Under the pieces are notes generated by a model that ran no database searches, was not told the DNA's origin, and saw only the letters and a list, made by a program, of their open reading frames with translations. Below are positions 41,608 through 53,771 of a DNA stretch of 64,000 nt, piece after piece. Source of the DNA: Scleroderma bovista (lineage: Eukaryota; Basidiomycota; Agaricomycetes; Boletales; Sclerodermataceae); NCBI GenBank assembly GCA_037178675.1, contig JAYMGJ010000646.1, forward strand, positions 1 through 64,000. Reading direction: 5' to 3'. The position numbers and the translations under genes were made by a program. Every line of letters starts with the position of its first letter. The first letter of the stretch is position 1.

Positions 41608-43937
41608 TGAGGGAAGAGGTCAGAACAACCAACAACCAACACCAAATGACAGCAATATGCGAGTGGTGGTCTTCCTTTGCGTTTCTGGTATTTAATCTCC
41701 TCAGGGGGATGTGCTGCACGCCTTCAGGCAGGATGCAGGAGGGAAGGGAAGGGCTTCTGATGGGGATGGAATGCGACTGGGGATGGTATTGACTCCTCTT
41801 CAGCCTACCACAGTGGTTAGGAAGAGTCCTGGGATAGAAGAGCGATGATAGATTGATGACAGGGGTGTAATAGCAGTGATGGACAACAGGGAAGCAAGGG
41901 GACAGTTCCTGCTTCAAGAATGCGATGGACAGTGATGGGATAGAGTGGACAGTGATGCTAGACTGCGCTTCAGCCTAGAGAAATGATCAGATACAAGATA
42001 TATCTGATAAACAGCAATATAGGAGCTTTAGGCCAGCACTGAGTGACCTACAAGTCCAAAGACAGAGATAGAGCTTATAGACAGTGAGGGAGAGTGAATG
42101 TGGTCGCTTTATTGAGGGGGAAGCAGACACTTCCTTGCAGCCTTTGGCTGCTGGTTTATATACAGGAGGGGCTGTGGCCCTGTAAGCACAAATGACTAAG
42201 TGCTTGGTAAGAGATTGGTAAGAAATTGGTAAGTGATTGATAAGCAGTGTAATCAGGCTGAGTCATCGATGGGGAGAGCCTGAACAAGCTGCTGAGCCAA
42301 GGGAAAGAGCAAAAACATAGGTAAAAAGGGGTGTATAACCAAGAATATGGAAAAATCATTGCATGGGGCCCAAAAGAGAGGGGGAGAAAGCATGGGATGA
42401 GTAGATCGAAGCTAAATGAGCATATGCGATGACATAATGCATATGAATCATAGGGGCATGAGTCATGAATTGATAAGCAGCATGATAAGCATGATTTGAA
42501 GGATGATTGGTAAGTGATTGGTAAGGGGAGTAATGGGGATTAGTAATGCCAAGAGGGGATGAATAATGCGCAGCAGAGTGAGTCAGAGTGAGCCAGAGTG
42601 ACTCTGTGTGACTCAGAAAGAAGGGAAGCACAACCTATGATTTATTGAACTTTAGATCTGGAGATGAGCTTCTGAAGCAGTGCCACTGATGGGAGTGGCT
42701 GGGGGATAATAAAAGAATTGATCCGACCAGAAGAGCAGTGTCAGGGGGCCTGGAATGACAAGTAGAGTCACAGCTGGTCACAGAGTGTCACAAATCCCTT
42801 GGATTGAGCTTCTGTAGAGCAAAAACGCGAAATTTGGTGCTCCCGAAGTGCAGTCTTCCCTTGAGCAGTAAGGGGAAGGTTCTGTACTCTATTAGGGCTC
42901 CTAAGAAGGGTTCTAGAGCACTGTTTCATTCGTGTTTGTTGCGGGATAGCAGGGAAGAGAATCGCAAGTAGCGGATTCGATGTGTCCAGGGAAGCGAGAT
43001 GAATGATAGAGGGAGATGGATGTGACATGACTCTGGGATGAAAGGACCATATGCAGAGGACTCAGGAGACACAGAGACGACCAGGTATGAATTTTCAAGT
43101 CTAACGATAGACTTGAGACGACCAAAGTATGTGTGCGACGCAGGACTGACGAGGAGAATGTGCTGACCGAGAACGAGAGGGACTGAGGGAGCAGGCTGGG
43201 AAGATATGTACCAGAAAGTACACAGGAGCTCAGGGAGAGGCTGTCCCAAGAGCAGGACATAGTTGAGGTCTGCTGCAATAGCGGAGAAACGTTCCAGAGA
43301 AAATGCGGACTCCATAGTGAGTGATGAAGTGGGTGTCTGGATTGCGGGTGGAATATCTCCGTGGGAAATGAACAGATTTACGTCGGAACTTGACAGGCAG
43401 ATAGACCATGGTCTAGGCTCCATGATGGTATAGCCACATGATTGATAGCTTCAAAAATGGCAGAGCTATTCAAAATATCGGAATGCCGGCACTGGGCGCC
43501 TAAATTTGACATTTGGGCGCTAAAAATGATTCTTCCTTTTCTCCTTTGTTTCTCTATCGTTTCTTCTGCTTCTTTGGTTGTTCTGGTATGGGAGTTGGAC
43601 TGCAGTAGGTTGCATTCCTCTCTCATACTGAAATGATCATCAATCCTTGGATTCTTCTGCTTCTTGGCGGTTCTTGTGCGAGGGATGACTGCCAGACAAT
43701 GGCATTCATCTCTTGCTCCAGGATAGTCATTCTTGTGCGATAGATGGCTATGACAAGCTTGTATTCATCCTTCGCATAAGGATAGTCATGACTTTGCGTG
43801 ATATGGATAGCGAGGGTTGTCTGTATCCCTCAAGTCGGGACAATCTTTCAACAGATCTTGGGTGTGCGTTCTTCGCATTAGTTTCATCGGCTAACTTTCT
43901 CCATGTCCACAGTACCAAACACGTTTGGTGCGTGACA
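41596..43937 (-). repeat. Gypsy family B LTR, copy B2
   Basis: Near-identical to B1 and in the same orientation. Flanks CCCGC and TCGGT do not match. Includes the GATTGGTAAG motif cluster and a TATATAAA box near 42160. Confidence 0.85.
42926..43423 (-). CDS. LTR-encoded conserved ORF (B2), unknown
   Basis: 165 codons, same frame and ends as the B1 copy, with scattered substitutions and no stop. Confidence 0.45.
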   Translation of the reverse strand: MEPRPWSICLSSSDVNLFISHGDIPPAIQTPTSSLTMESAFSLERFSAIAADLNYVLLLGQPLPELLCTFWYISSQPAPSVPLVLGQHILLVSPASHTYFGRLKSIVRLENSYLVVSVSPESSAYGPFIPESCHIHLPLSFISLPWTHRIRYLRFSSLLSRNKHE

Positions 43938-44540
43938 TCGGTAATCCAGTTATCACACTTACTGTACTTACTCAGCACGCAGAGATATACCAGACATTTA
44001 TTCAAGTCCCAACTACCAGCCTTGACCTTGTCCTGGTTCGCACTCAGCCAAGTGGAGAAAGAATTAGATCGTAAATCGAAAAGCCACTTACCTTGTTCCC
44101 CTTTGAAGTCTCCGTCTTGCCTCATCGCACTCAAGGTGACCGATCTCACTACATCCTGTCAAAAGGTCAGCCTTCCTAATGGATGCAACTGTCTCAGCTC
44201 GAGGCATAGCTGCACCCCTGACCCCTTATCCCTTTATTATTCCCTTGACACCCGGTACTCCTTTGCCTGACTCTATTCTCCCTAACAGGATGATGAAAGT
44301 GATGATGAACTTGCCGATGAAAATGTGAGAAAAAGATTAAATCGGTGACGACTCATCATGATGCCCAATATTCTTCTCATGCTATGTCATATGCCCCCTA
44401 TGCTTCCTCGTCTAAGACCCCCCCATGCCAGTCCTCCTGGACAGCTGAATTTTGTTGTCCCCCCTTTATGTCCTTGTGGGTCGGTTACAGGTGAATCAAT
44501 GGGATCTCGATTGCATTTCATGTTGCCTGAACCCTCTGGA
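43938..44540. other. Segment between two LTRs, unassigned
   Basis: Coding-like fragments occur (HAEIYQTFIQVPTTSLDLV, then PLTLFPFEVSVLPHRTQGDR) with a stop between them. They may be a further retroelement fragment, but no domain is recognised. Confidence 0.3.
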
Positions 44541-46640
44541 TGTCACGCACCAAACAGGTTTGGTACAGTGAACATGGAAGATAACGCCTATATTGAATGA
44601 TCCTTATGCGAAGGATAAGCACGACGGACCCTCATCATAGCCATCTATCGCACAAGAAGACTATCCTGATGCGAGAGATGAATGCCAATGCAGACAGTCA
44701 TCTATCGCACGAGAACCGCCAAGAAGCAGAAGAAACTGAAGGAATAACGTCAATTGTGGTATGAGAAAGGAATGCACACGTCTGCAGTCCAACTCCCATA
44801 CCAGAACGATCAAAGAAGCCGAAGAATTGATGGAGAAACGAAGGAGAAAGAGAAGAAATGATTTTTAGTGCCCAAATGTCATTTTTAGGCGCCCAGTGCT
44901 GGCATTCCGATATTTTGAATAGCTCCGTCGTTTCTGAAGCTATCAGGCACGTGACTATACCATCAGAGAGCCTAGAGCGTGGTCTATCTGCCTATCAAGT
45001 TCCGACGCAAATCCGTTCATTTCCCACGGAGATATTCCCCCTGCAATCCAGACGTTCACTTCATCGCTCACTATGGAGTCCGTATTTTCTCTGGATCATT
45101 TCTCCGCTATTGCTGCAGATCTCCACTATGTCCTGCTCTTAGGACAGCCTCTCCCAGAGTTCCCGTGCACTGCCTGGCACATATCTTCCCAGCCTGCTCC
45201 CTCAGTCCCTCTCGTTCTCGGTCAGCGTGTTCTCCTCATCAGTCCTGCGTCAAGGACGTACTTTGGTCATCTTAGGTCTATTGTCAAGCTTGAGAAGTCT
45301 TCTCTGGTCGTCTCTGTGTCCCCTGAGCCCTCAGCCTATGGTCCCTTCCTCCCAGATACTTGCCATGTCCATCTTCCTCTGTCGTTCGTCTCACTTCCCT
45401 GGATGCGCCGAATTCAATACTCTATCCGCTTCCCTACTTTCAGACGACGTCCCCCAGCACCATGACAGTTATTCCCCCCCACTTTATAGTGCTATTAGGA
45501 AGAAGAACCCTCTCTCGTTCTTTCCCAGAAGAGAGCTCGTCAAGGGAGCCCATGGTTGTGCTTCAGCAGCGCTAGAACACATGCACTATACTTTAGTGTA
45601 TGCTGACCCCCCAAAAAGACCTCTGGACCCCTGGTACCCTTCTTGTGGCTGTTTTGTCTCGGATCAATCCCCCTATTAATCCCAGATCTTCCCCATTGTT
45701 GTCCCATCAAATTCCTGATGGTACACAGCCCCCCATCAAACTTCTTAGGCTGTGCATCAATGACTCCTTCTGCTGTGCAGTGACTCATCCCTTGCTTACT
45801 GATGCTCTCTTGTCATCAGTATTACTCTATCCCTTTCGCATTTTTGGTATATTACTCAGCTGATGACTCACTCCCTTACCAATCAATCTTGTCATGCAGC
45901 TTACTCATTCCTTTACTCAGCAGCTTATTCATGCTCCCTATGCTTACTCATTCCTGCTTATCCCTTGCTTACTGATCGCTTACAAACCCCTTACAAAGCT
46001 CTTACCAATCCCTTACCAATCCTTGACAAATTCTGCTTACTCCCTTCTCTTTTTGTACTTTAATGCTGTGCCCCCCCATGTATTTAAACCCCTGGGCTCA
46101 GCCCAGTGAAAGGACCCAATTGCATGAAATTATCCCTCTCTCAGACTCTCTCAGTTAGTATCCCCTCAGCTCTTTGAGTCTTGTAGGCTTCAGTGAAGGT
46201 CTAAAGGCTCTAATATTGTCAAGTTTATTCAATTATTCAAGATCTATTATTTATACTAGGCTCAAGCGGAGTCTAGGCTTCATACCAGTCAATCTTCCTC
46301 GCCTCTGGACATCAGAGGCCCCCTGTCCCCTTTGCTGCACCAATCTCTAGGTGTAGTATCGCTGTTTCAGTCTCAGTCAACCCAATCCCCGCTTTGACAC
46401 TTCCTAGGCTTTAGGAAGAGTCCAGACCCCTATCCCCTTCGTCTTCTATTACTCCTGTACCCCAGGAGTATCCTGCATCATCGTCTGCATCACCCTGTTG
46501 GTGTAGATCCCCTTCCCCCCTCCTCAGCACATCCTCTCTGGACACCGCGGAGGTAAACCACCACTCGCACATATTTGTAGTCCTTTGTTGGTGTTGTGTT
46601 TGGGTTATTACTCCAACCCAAATCCACACTTTGACTCACA
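44541..46640 (+). repeat. Gypsy family A LTR, copy A4 (solo)
   Basis: TGTCACGCACC to GACTCACA, 2.1 kb, with no gypsy internal region beside it. Flanking bases CTGGA and CTGTG do not match. Same internal layout as A1. Confidence 0.88.
45073..45465 (+). CDS. LTR-encoded conserved ORF (A4), unknown
   Basis: 130 codons, near-identical to the A1 and A3 copies and ending at the same TGA. Confidence 0.45.
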   Translation: MESVFSLDHFSAIAADLHYVLLLGQPLPEFPCTAWHISSQPAPSVPLVLGQRVLLISPASRTYFGHLRSIVKLEKSSLVVSVSPEPSAYGPFLPDTCHVHLPLSFVSLPWMRRIQYSIRFPTFRRRPPAP

Positions 46641-47015
46641 CTGTGCACCCATATAGTAGGACACATAAGCATCATGGTGAAGAGTAAGATCAGTATATGT
46701 TTACTTACCTGCAGGTTGCCCATTAACAAATTAGAGGATGGGATGGACTGCAGATGAGGCTGATATAAAGCGCCAAAGGAGGGATGAAGTCACCTAATGG
46801 ATCAGAGGCACTGAAAGACTGCAGATGAAGCCGAAACGAGGTGAAAAGGAGTGCTGAAGTTGCTCAAGGGAACTGTCCCGATTAGGACATCCCGCAAGAT
46901 GTCAGGTCTAAGAGATGTATTACTGCCTACAATGGAAATGGGTCTGTAAGACCTCTATTGGTCCCGACAAGAGCTGCCTGAGGTGCTAAACATATTGACA
47001 TACAATACCATTTCA
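46641..47015. other. Gene-free stretch
   Basis: No gene or recognisable repeat, apart from a degenerate internal similarity around GACTGCAGATGA (near 46750 and 46820). Confidence 0.35.
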
Positions 47016-47019
47016 TTCG

Positions 47020-47162
47020 TTTTTCTGTTGAAAATCATTCTTTTTGCCTCATTTATTGTTCCACTGACAATATGGTTGCAGACACTCTTACTAAACCTTT
47101 ACCTGCCATTAAAGCTAAATGTTTTGCTACAGCACTTGGACTTCATTCCAATTGAGGGGGAG
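47020..47162 (+). pseudogene. Copia RNase H C-terminal remnant
   Basis: The frame reads DNMVADTLTKPLPAIKAKCF followed by ATALGLHSN and a stop, the usual end of a Ty1/copia polyprotein. It runs directly into a polypurine tract (TTGAGGGGGAG) and a TGTTGAG sequence at 47163 that should be the start of its 3' LTR. It differs from the element at 501-6432. Confidence 0.7.
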
Positions 47163-49279
47163 TGTTGAGTATATGCATGTAGCTTACATAATCATGGTAG
47201 TAAATTTTCGCACCTACTGCCTTCACACCTCAGTGACCTTCCTTTATCACTGAGTCTCATAACCCAATAGTATGCAATGCGAGAGTCTTGGCTGTCCCAT
47301 GCTCAAGCTAGTAGGTATTTTTGTTTTGATGAATTGAATGCATTTATCTTACCAGCATGTGGCAGGTATACCAACTTCGTCCACTCTCGATGTTGTCTTA
47401 GATTAGCAGAGTACTATTATTTGTATAGTACTACTATACTTCTTCCATTGTATCATATTAGTATCACTACTACTGCTAGTTGCAAATTAGTACTGTTGTG
47501 AGTCAACTTTGTGACCAAAGGTTCAATGTCGTGAGGGCAGGGTGTACTATCAGTTGTGGAAGTCACGTGGCTCAATTGAATCTGCTTTGGGAACAAGTCT
47601 GTGAGTCGTGTCTGCCAGGTGTCTGGTGACCCACCAAGTGCGATGACTAGTATAGTAGTAGTAATCAGTATCTGTACAGTACTAGCCTAGTAGTAACTGG
47701 TGACTCAAGTCACTTACCTGGCCTGTAGGTGGAAGTAGTGGGTGTTTAAGCCTGTGTGAGCCTGGGCTGGGTTGGGCTGGGCTTGGTGCTCAGCTAATGT
47801 GTCTGAAATGCTGGAGCTTTGGCTAACCAAAAGGGCCAGTTTGCTGATGAAATTATTGTACACTCATTGTCAATGGATGTCAGGATAATAACTGGCTGGT
47901 CACTAATTATCATAGCATTAACACATAATGACACAATGACATCCATAGGTATTCCTTGCTCAGAAAAATAAAATTACTGCACTTATATTGTCAATGAATG
48001 TCAGACTGTGGATACAAAGATAATGGCCAATAAACTCACAACAAGTCTGCCTGGAGGTATACACCCTTATCACTCAGCCTTTTATCTGGCATTAAATGAT
48101 CAACCATGCAACTTTCTGGCATCAGACTGATCAGTAAAAGGTAATGGTTGCTAAGCAATTATCCATCAATGGTATTCTGACATCTATCTATAAGATCTAT
48201 CTGGTCATGTCAGCACCTCCCCAATTTCCTGATGTGGTGACGATGGGATGTACGGGCAACACCAACAGTGGGACAATGACAATGCATGACAATGCTCCTA
48301 AGGAGTACATGGGAGGTCAAAGGGTAGGTAACAAGGACTACCTCCTTGAGGCTGTAAACCACTCACCTGGGAACCTGAGGCTCTTGGGATATTGTCTTGA
48401 AGGCATGCATCCACAATGGGCAGCAGGGGATGAACTGGAGGAGAGGTCAGGTCATTGAGATATATTTTCGTTGTAGTGGGTAATGGGTCAGAAAGAGTGT
48501 GAGAACCTCAAAAAAGTGGTGCCAAGGGTGGACCAACCTTCTCGAGAACTATCCACGACATTGTTCGTATCGGTGTCGTCTTCGTAAACAGGCACGCCTT
48601 GTCACTGTATTCAGTGCCCCCCCTCCCTAAGCATTATCGAACAGTTCGCTCTCGGATAACCTCGAAATTCCCTCTAGCAGTGCGTTCATCTTGATTGCAT
48701 CGTTACTTGTGGTGGTGCCGCCAGAAACTGCATCTATTTCATATTAAGACTGTTGACCAAGGTTCACTGGTTCTCGAGGATGAAGGTGCTCTTCTGGCAC
48801 GCAATGCCACTGAGTTAAAGGCGGTTCGAGACTCTTCAAGTCGAATCCATCGTCATTGCAGCCACAGGGTCCGTAGCAGTTCTCCCGCCGAATGTCTACA
48901 ACGTCAGATATCAATCTCTATTCGCAAGGAGCTAACGCTTTGCACAGAACAATGGAGATCCATTCCCGTCTAATCAACACCGGCATGCTACCGTATGCCG
49001 AAGTGGCACCCATACATCAATTAGCCATCAAATTGGCTTCAATGCCTAAACTGACGAAGTGATGCTCTCTACACTGATATCAATACCGTCATTTCAACTT
49101 AACTGGTGAGAACAAAACCAGTCCATCAAGCTGGAAGACAACTGGTATGTGAAAGAGCGCGACGGTTAAGCTGGACAGAAAAGAGCGGGTCGCAGTAGTC
49201 TTTGAACGTTTGGAATCTGCCCCTCTGGGCAGGAAAAATTTACATAGTATTGTCTATCGAGCCATGTACGTTCTACATA
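47163..49279. other. Probable copia LTR start, then gene-free stretch
   Basis: The first few hundred bases are probably a copia 3' LTR beginning TGTTGAG; its end could not be fixed. A frame at 48144-48458 (104 codons) and one at 48695-48973 (92 codons) resemble nothing recognised. The region adjoining 49279 probably contains the TFIIB 3' UTR. Confidence 0.35.
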
Positions 49280-50378
49280 CTACTTCTCGGGAGGAAGCCT
49301 GGACATGTCCGCCCGACCGTCTTTTATCCAGTCCTCTTTCACAAGCTTCTCCCTATCCAAATAATAATATCGATATACCAACTTGATCGTTCCTTCGCTC
49401 ACTCCCGCTACTGCACTGATATCCCGGATCGGTTTTTGTATCCCCAGTAGATGACAAGTGAAGTAGATGGCCCCCCCTGCAATAGATACTGGACTCCGCC
49501 CGTCTGCAATACCGTGTTGTCGTGCAGCGATAATAATGTCACTGCAAACGGATTGCACGTTGACAGGCAGGTCGAGGTGGTTGCAGTACCGCACAAGCAG
49601 CTTCTCTGGGCCAGTCGTCGGGCTGTTATCATTGGTATGCTGTGCAGTAGCACCCGGAGAGAGGTTGAAAGCCTGTTCGAGTGCCTTGTAGCACTGGCCA
49701 AGCGTCTTCTTCGATACATGTGTAAGATTACATATTTCCCGAAACGTTCGGGGCACATGGGCCTGCCGGCAAGCAATGAAGATGCAAGCAGCGATCACAG
49801 CTTCTAATGGTTTACCCCGGAGAAGCTTCTCTTCTTCTGAGCGTTTGTAAAGCTGCTTGGCGATGTCGCTGATCGTCTTTGGCAAAGAAAACTGGTCGCA
49901 CCAGCTGCCGATATCTCGGAAAGCAGAAAGGAGGTTCCGCTCGGAGCGTGAGCTCTGTGAGCGCGACGCGGCGCGTTGGAGTTCGCGAGCAATACCACTA
50001 CCGCCGTCGCGGAAGCTGATGACTGTGTCGAGCTGCTCCATGCCCTCCATCAACGGGTCTGAAGCAGCACCGACACGCGAAGGGTCATCCCCCTCGTCGT
50101 TTGCAAACGTCTAGTACACCAGGAAAACGTATGCAGTGCCATACACTGAAAAATAGGGTACTTACCCTCCATTCGCTTCTCGTGTCAACGACTCGGTCAC
50201 CGAGCACGAGACCACACCCCCCACACACGAGGTCTCCACTGCTAAATTCCTCGACGATACGTGGATTCATGTCTCTGCAATCGGGACAGATGAGACGTAC
50301 AGCAAGGTCCGGGCCGTAAGTAGGCTGTTGGACCTTCTGTACGGACGCAGCAAGTGGGAATGGCTGGGAGAAAGCCAT
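49280..50378 (-). CDS. SUA7: Transcription initiation factor IIB (TFIIB)
   Basis: Two exons, 50378-50166 and 50110-49280, joined across a 55-nt GTAAGT...ACTAG intron, give 347 residues, the usual TFIIB length. The N-terminal zinc ribbon has C31-X2-C34 and C52-X2-C55 (LICPDCRD, LVCGGCGLVLG). The B-reader/linker follows (SEWRTFANDEGDDPSRVG), then two cyclin-fold repeats (KPLEAVIAACIFIACRQAH and RSPVSIAGGAIYFTCHLLG). TFIIB bridges TBP at the core promoter with RNA polymerase II and sets the start site. The intron falls right after SEWR. Everything looks intact; this is the window's best anchor gene for phylogenetic placement. Confidence 0.96.
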
Positions 50379-51169
50379 GATGAGCGCAGTCGCTGAGTGT
50401 TTGCGTGCTGGGAAGGGTCGCGGGTGCTGTGCAGGTGGAAAAGAGCGAGCAACGCTGAAAACGAGTGTGTTAAATGTTTCCTGTGTGTAAACTCCTAGCT
50501 AAAATTCATATTGGATTTAAATGCAGTTAGCACAGATTGGCAATGTGCATAGCGTACAGCTAACACAATTTCTTGCGAGAATGACCGCCGAGGAGCGTCT
50601 TCAGCAGAATAACACTAGTGGCGACAGTGGTCGTCGAGGACAAAGGTCGACACTTGGACTCCGACGCGAAGGAGTCAGCAAACACCCTGGATGACCAAGC
50701 GGCTACTAAATACGTCATCCCCAAATGGCATCGACGATAGTGACTCAGGATTCTTCTACTTACTACAACGTCGTATGCGTTTACTGCCTTTTGAATACTT
50801 AGGACGCACTCGAATTGGACGGAGACGAGGTTTACGACAAAGCTAACAGACATAGTGTCGGTATCGGCTGATGTCGAGAGTCGGGACTACCATATGTCTG
50901 CTTGTTAACGGCAGGTGACAAAGGGAAAGTTGTTTGCTGGGACATGTTAGGTGCGATTATCTGATTCTAGAGAGGTTGATGTATCTCCTGCTCGTGTTAC
51001 TAGGTTGGTCAAGGTCGGCTTTTTCGAAAAAGTTCAGTGAGGTAAGTTCCAGCCGACGAAAACTCACAGAGACTGGGCATGGCTCTATAGGAGACTCTCC
51101 AACATGACGACGAACTCCGAATACCCTATTCGTGGTTAAGCACAGCATAGGTGCTGTTAATCCTTCTGG
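50379..51169. other. TFIIB upstream region, no clear gene
   Basis: Contains the TFIIB promoter. On the plus strand 50580-50875 there are short coding-like pieces in changing frames (DKGRHLDSDAKESANTLDDQ; DALELDGDEVYDKANRH after a TACTTAG acceptor), perhaps a decayed small gene, but no consistent model could be built. Confidence 0.3.
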
Positions 51170-51600
51170 GTTTAAATGGTTTTGATATCGAGAACGACGG
51201 ACACCAACGATATACCCCAGCACAGTTCTTGCTTTCAGAGTTCAGAATTAGTAATATTTACTTGGAGGACAGATACAAACAGTAACACCCTCAGCTTGAT
51301 TTTAGTGTTCTCCAAGTGGCATCATCGTTATGGTACGTCCAGTTCTTCCCAGTCGAGGGACGTGATTGGTGTGACTTAGCGCAACTTGTATCAGCTATGA
51401 GGATTGTAAACTTCTGGTAACGTTCGCGCTCCGTTCGTCACTGTGTGCTAACTAGTTCCCCGGGGGGATATGGCATCAGTGCCTGGTAAACCCAACGTCA
51501 TGGTGACAGGCTTCGCAGTCCAATTGACCAGGCGTGTACTACGCGATCTCCCTCGGTGAACAATTGATTTGAAGTATATTACAATTCAAGACGGGATGTA
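51170..51600. repeat. Tandem-array spacer block R1
   Basis: Non-coding block starting near GTTTAAATG and including GCTTTCAGAGTTCAGAA, a stretch around AGTGTTCT(A/C)CAAG and ACAGGCTTCGCAGTC. Diverged copies occur near 55130-55600, 59740-60220 and 62860-63330, each just 3' of a DUF6533-type gene, and a partial copy lies at 58860-59030. Confidence 0.7.
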
Positions 51601-52090
51601 AGGAACTGACACGAACTAGCTACGAAATCACGATATATCCTCAATGTACGAAGCACGTGAGAGGGCCCGGGCGTTGGGGAGAACGCCTAAAGCGGACCTC
51701 GGGGTGAGTTACGGTCGACACTGGGTAGTAACTAGTGTCATCTACGACGCACGAAAGCGGCCAGGTTAAATCCCGCGCCATATGCCATTGGGCAGGGCCC
51801 TCTCGTTCGCTTTGACTTCATTTATACCTTAGATACCTCGTTCACTCGGGTATCGAGCTGCTCTTGCTTTGATGTCTCGACAGTACTTATACCTCCTGTA
51901 TCCGATGCCTTAAGCAGCAGTAATCCAATTCCCCCCTATTTTCCGTATCAACGTCTGAACATCAGTATAAGTGTTCATCGAGCACAGTTCTCCGTCTACA
52001 GTGTCCAGTACTAGGCTACTCTCTTGTTCCTCACCTCTACCTCTCACCCTTCCGTTCACACCTGAACCCGCACTTCCCCTACAGGGAGTA
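51601..52090. other. Unique insert between R1 and first DUF6533 gene
   Basis: About 490 bp without a counterpart in the other units. No coding content; pyrimidine-rich near 52020-52080. Confidence 0.35.
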
Positions 52091-52098
52091 GACAGACG

Positions 52099-53771
52099 TT
52101 AAACAGTGCAAGTATCTTTCTCTCTCCATGGCTCATCTCGGGCCACGAACTCACTTATTGTGACTGGATTAGAGCCTGAGACTAACTGATGTGAAGCCGC
52201 CCCTCGCAAAGAAAGGATAAGGCGACAACCAGCAGCGATTGTGACGGGTGCGGAGAAGAGGAGAGAGTCGCCGAGCCACTCAATCTCGAGGCTCGCATTC
52301 TGTTTCAGAAATACAATAAATGTCACAAGAGGACTACACCTTTATTGTCAGATCCTCTCCAACAGTGACAAGAGAATTCTCACCTCAGGAAATATACCAC
52401 ATTTCCCAGGATCAGAACATCGAGTAATCGTGGTTTATTTAACCACGTTGATCGAGAATAAGATTGCTGCCTTGAATGCTTAACACCAGCCAGGACAGCA
52501 AGTACAGCCAGAATCACGTCAAAAGTAAGACAAGGGCCCCATAGTTTGTATCTGTATGCAGAGATGGTGCAACCGAAACACAGGTCTGCCACCTCAGTGT
52601 ATTGATATCCAGTAATGGTGAATTTCTCGGCCCACATTTCTGCAGTGGATATCACAATGTGATGATAAAAATCTCAGTGAAAGCCAACAACGAACCACTA
52701 TTAAAAAGGCTGGACGCGGACAAGACCCACAGCATGACGCCAACCTCGGCAGCGAAAAATGTCGCCATGAAGATCAGAAGCTTCTTCGAGCATTGATAAA
52801 GGGCATAAAGGCGCAGTTGTAGTATCACTGGGATAGCTTTGATGAGGCCGTGCAAGATGGTGCAATTGTAACTTTACCTTGTACCGCCCACCAAATAATA
52901 GCACCCCCCCAGAATTCAATGCTAGTAATGAATTGGCCTATTGCTTTGTTAACAGAGAAATGGGGAAGGAGGTAGTGGCATACAACTAGATGATGGTATG
53001 GGCATACTTGGAGTTCAGCAACACAGTCCCAGACTCGAATTGAAACAACACCGTACGTCTATTATGCCTTAGTTGGTGCGACCATTGTAGGGTTCATCCC
53101 AAACTCACCTTGTTTGAAAGTGGGACGAGAAGTACTTCACTGATCATCAGCATCACAGATAGAAAGATGAGGATAGTTATACGCACGGACAGTGACAGAC
53201 CTATAGATGGAATATAAGTTTCAGTCTGTAGTGTTTATAGAAATAACGATAACTTACAGGTTGTACAGCATTCCGAAGTATCGAACCTATGCCAAACTAA
53301 TGTCAGAATCTGTCAGTGCCATATACACTGAAGGCATTCGTACGAAAACAAATAGTGTAGTGGATGTTTTCCAAGGGCGCTTCTGTATCCACCGTGTCAG
53401 CCTATGTCATGCGCAGACATATAATAAGGGAAATACCCAAATTTGCTCGACCTGAGAGTGAGTAATGAGGTTGGTCAGGTAAGAAGGAAAGAGAACAGAG
53501 ATAAGGCAGTACATGCCTCTTGATCTAGGGTGAGAACTAGCACATTGCATTGTCAGCAAACCTTCTTGAGTAAATTACACCTGTATTTCGCTCACGGTAT
53601 TCAAAGAATAAGACCACCGTGATGGCCACTGTAGCGTCCACAGTTGAGCACCCGACTTTGCAATAAGCAGGAACACCTACCGCGAATTTCCAATCTCATT
53701 TGAATTGCTGGTAAGTACTCATCCAAGGCAAAATAATCTGCTGGGTACGGATATCCGACGACTACTGCCAT
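52099..53771 (-). CDS. DUF6533-type multi-pass membrane protein, copy 1
   Basis: Member of the large basidiomycete DUF6533 family of integral membrane proteins; function unknown. Start ATG at 53769-53771 (MAVVVGYPYPADYF). In-phase exons read VAITVVLFFEY, LLTLDQE, a 15-nt microexon VEQIW (53437-53451), KRPWKTSTTLFVF, VRYFGMLYN and a hydrophobic helix (ITILIFLSVMLMISEVLL). Later exons encode LRLYALYQCSKKLLIFMATF and AYRYKLWGPCLTFDVILAVL, and the last ends at TGA (SEFVARDEPWREKD). About ten or more exons and six or seven membrane segments are expected. The intron before the microexon starts with GC (GAG|GCATGT). No stop was found in the exons checked; the complete splice model is not proven. Confidence 0.7.

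Noticed and set aside
36704..43942. Interpretation of B1-pol-B2 as a normal LTR retrotransposon
   Set aside because: LTR direction is opposite to pol, there is no primer site or polypurine tract, and flanks TCTGC and TCGGT do not match.
48144..48458. 104-codon open frame near TFIIB
   Set aside because: No recognisable domain, no paralogue in the window and no splice context; not enough to call a gene.
48790..48860. Possible tRNA (GGTTCGAGACT-like stretch)
   Set aside because: No cloverleaf could be formed around it: acceptor and anticodon stems do not pair.
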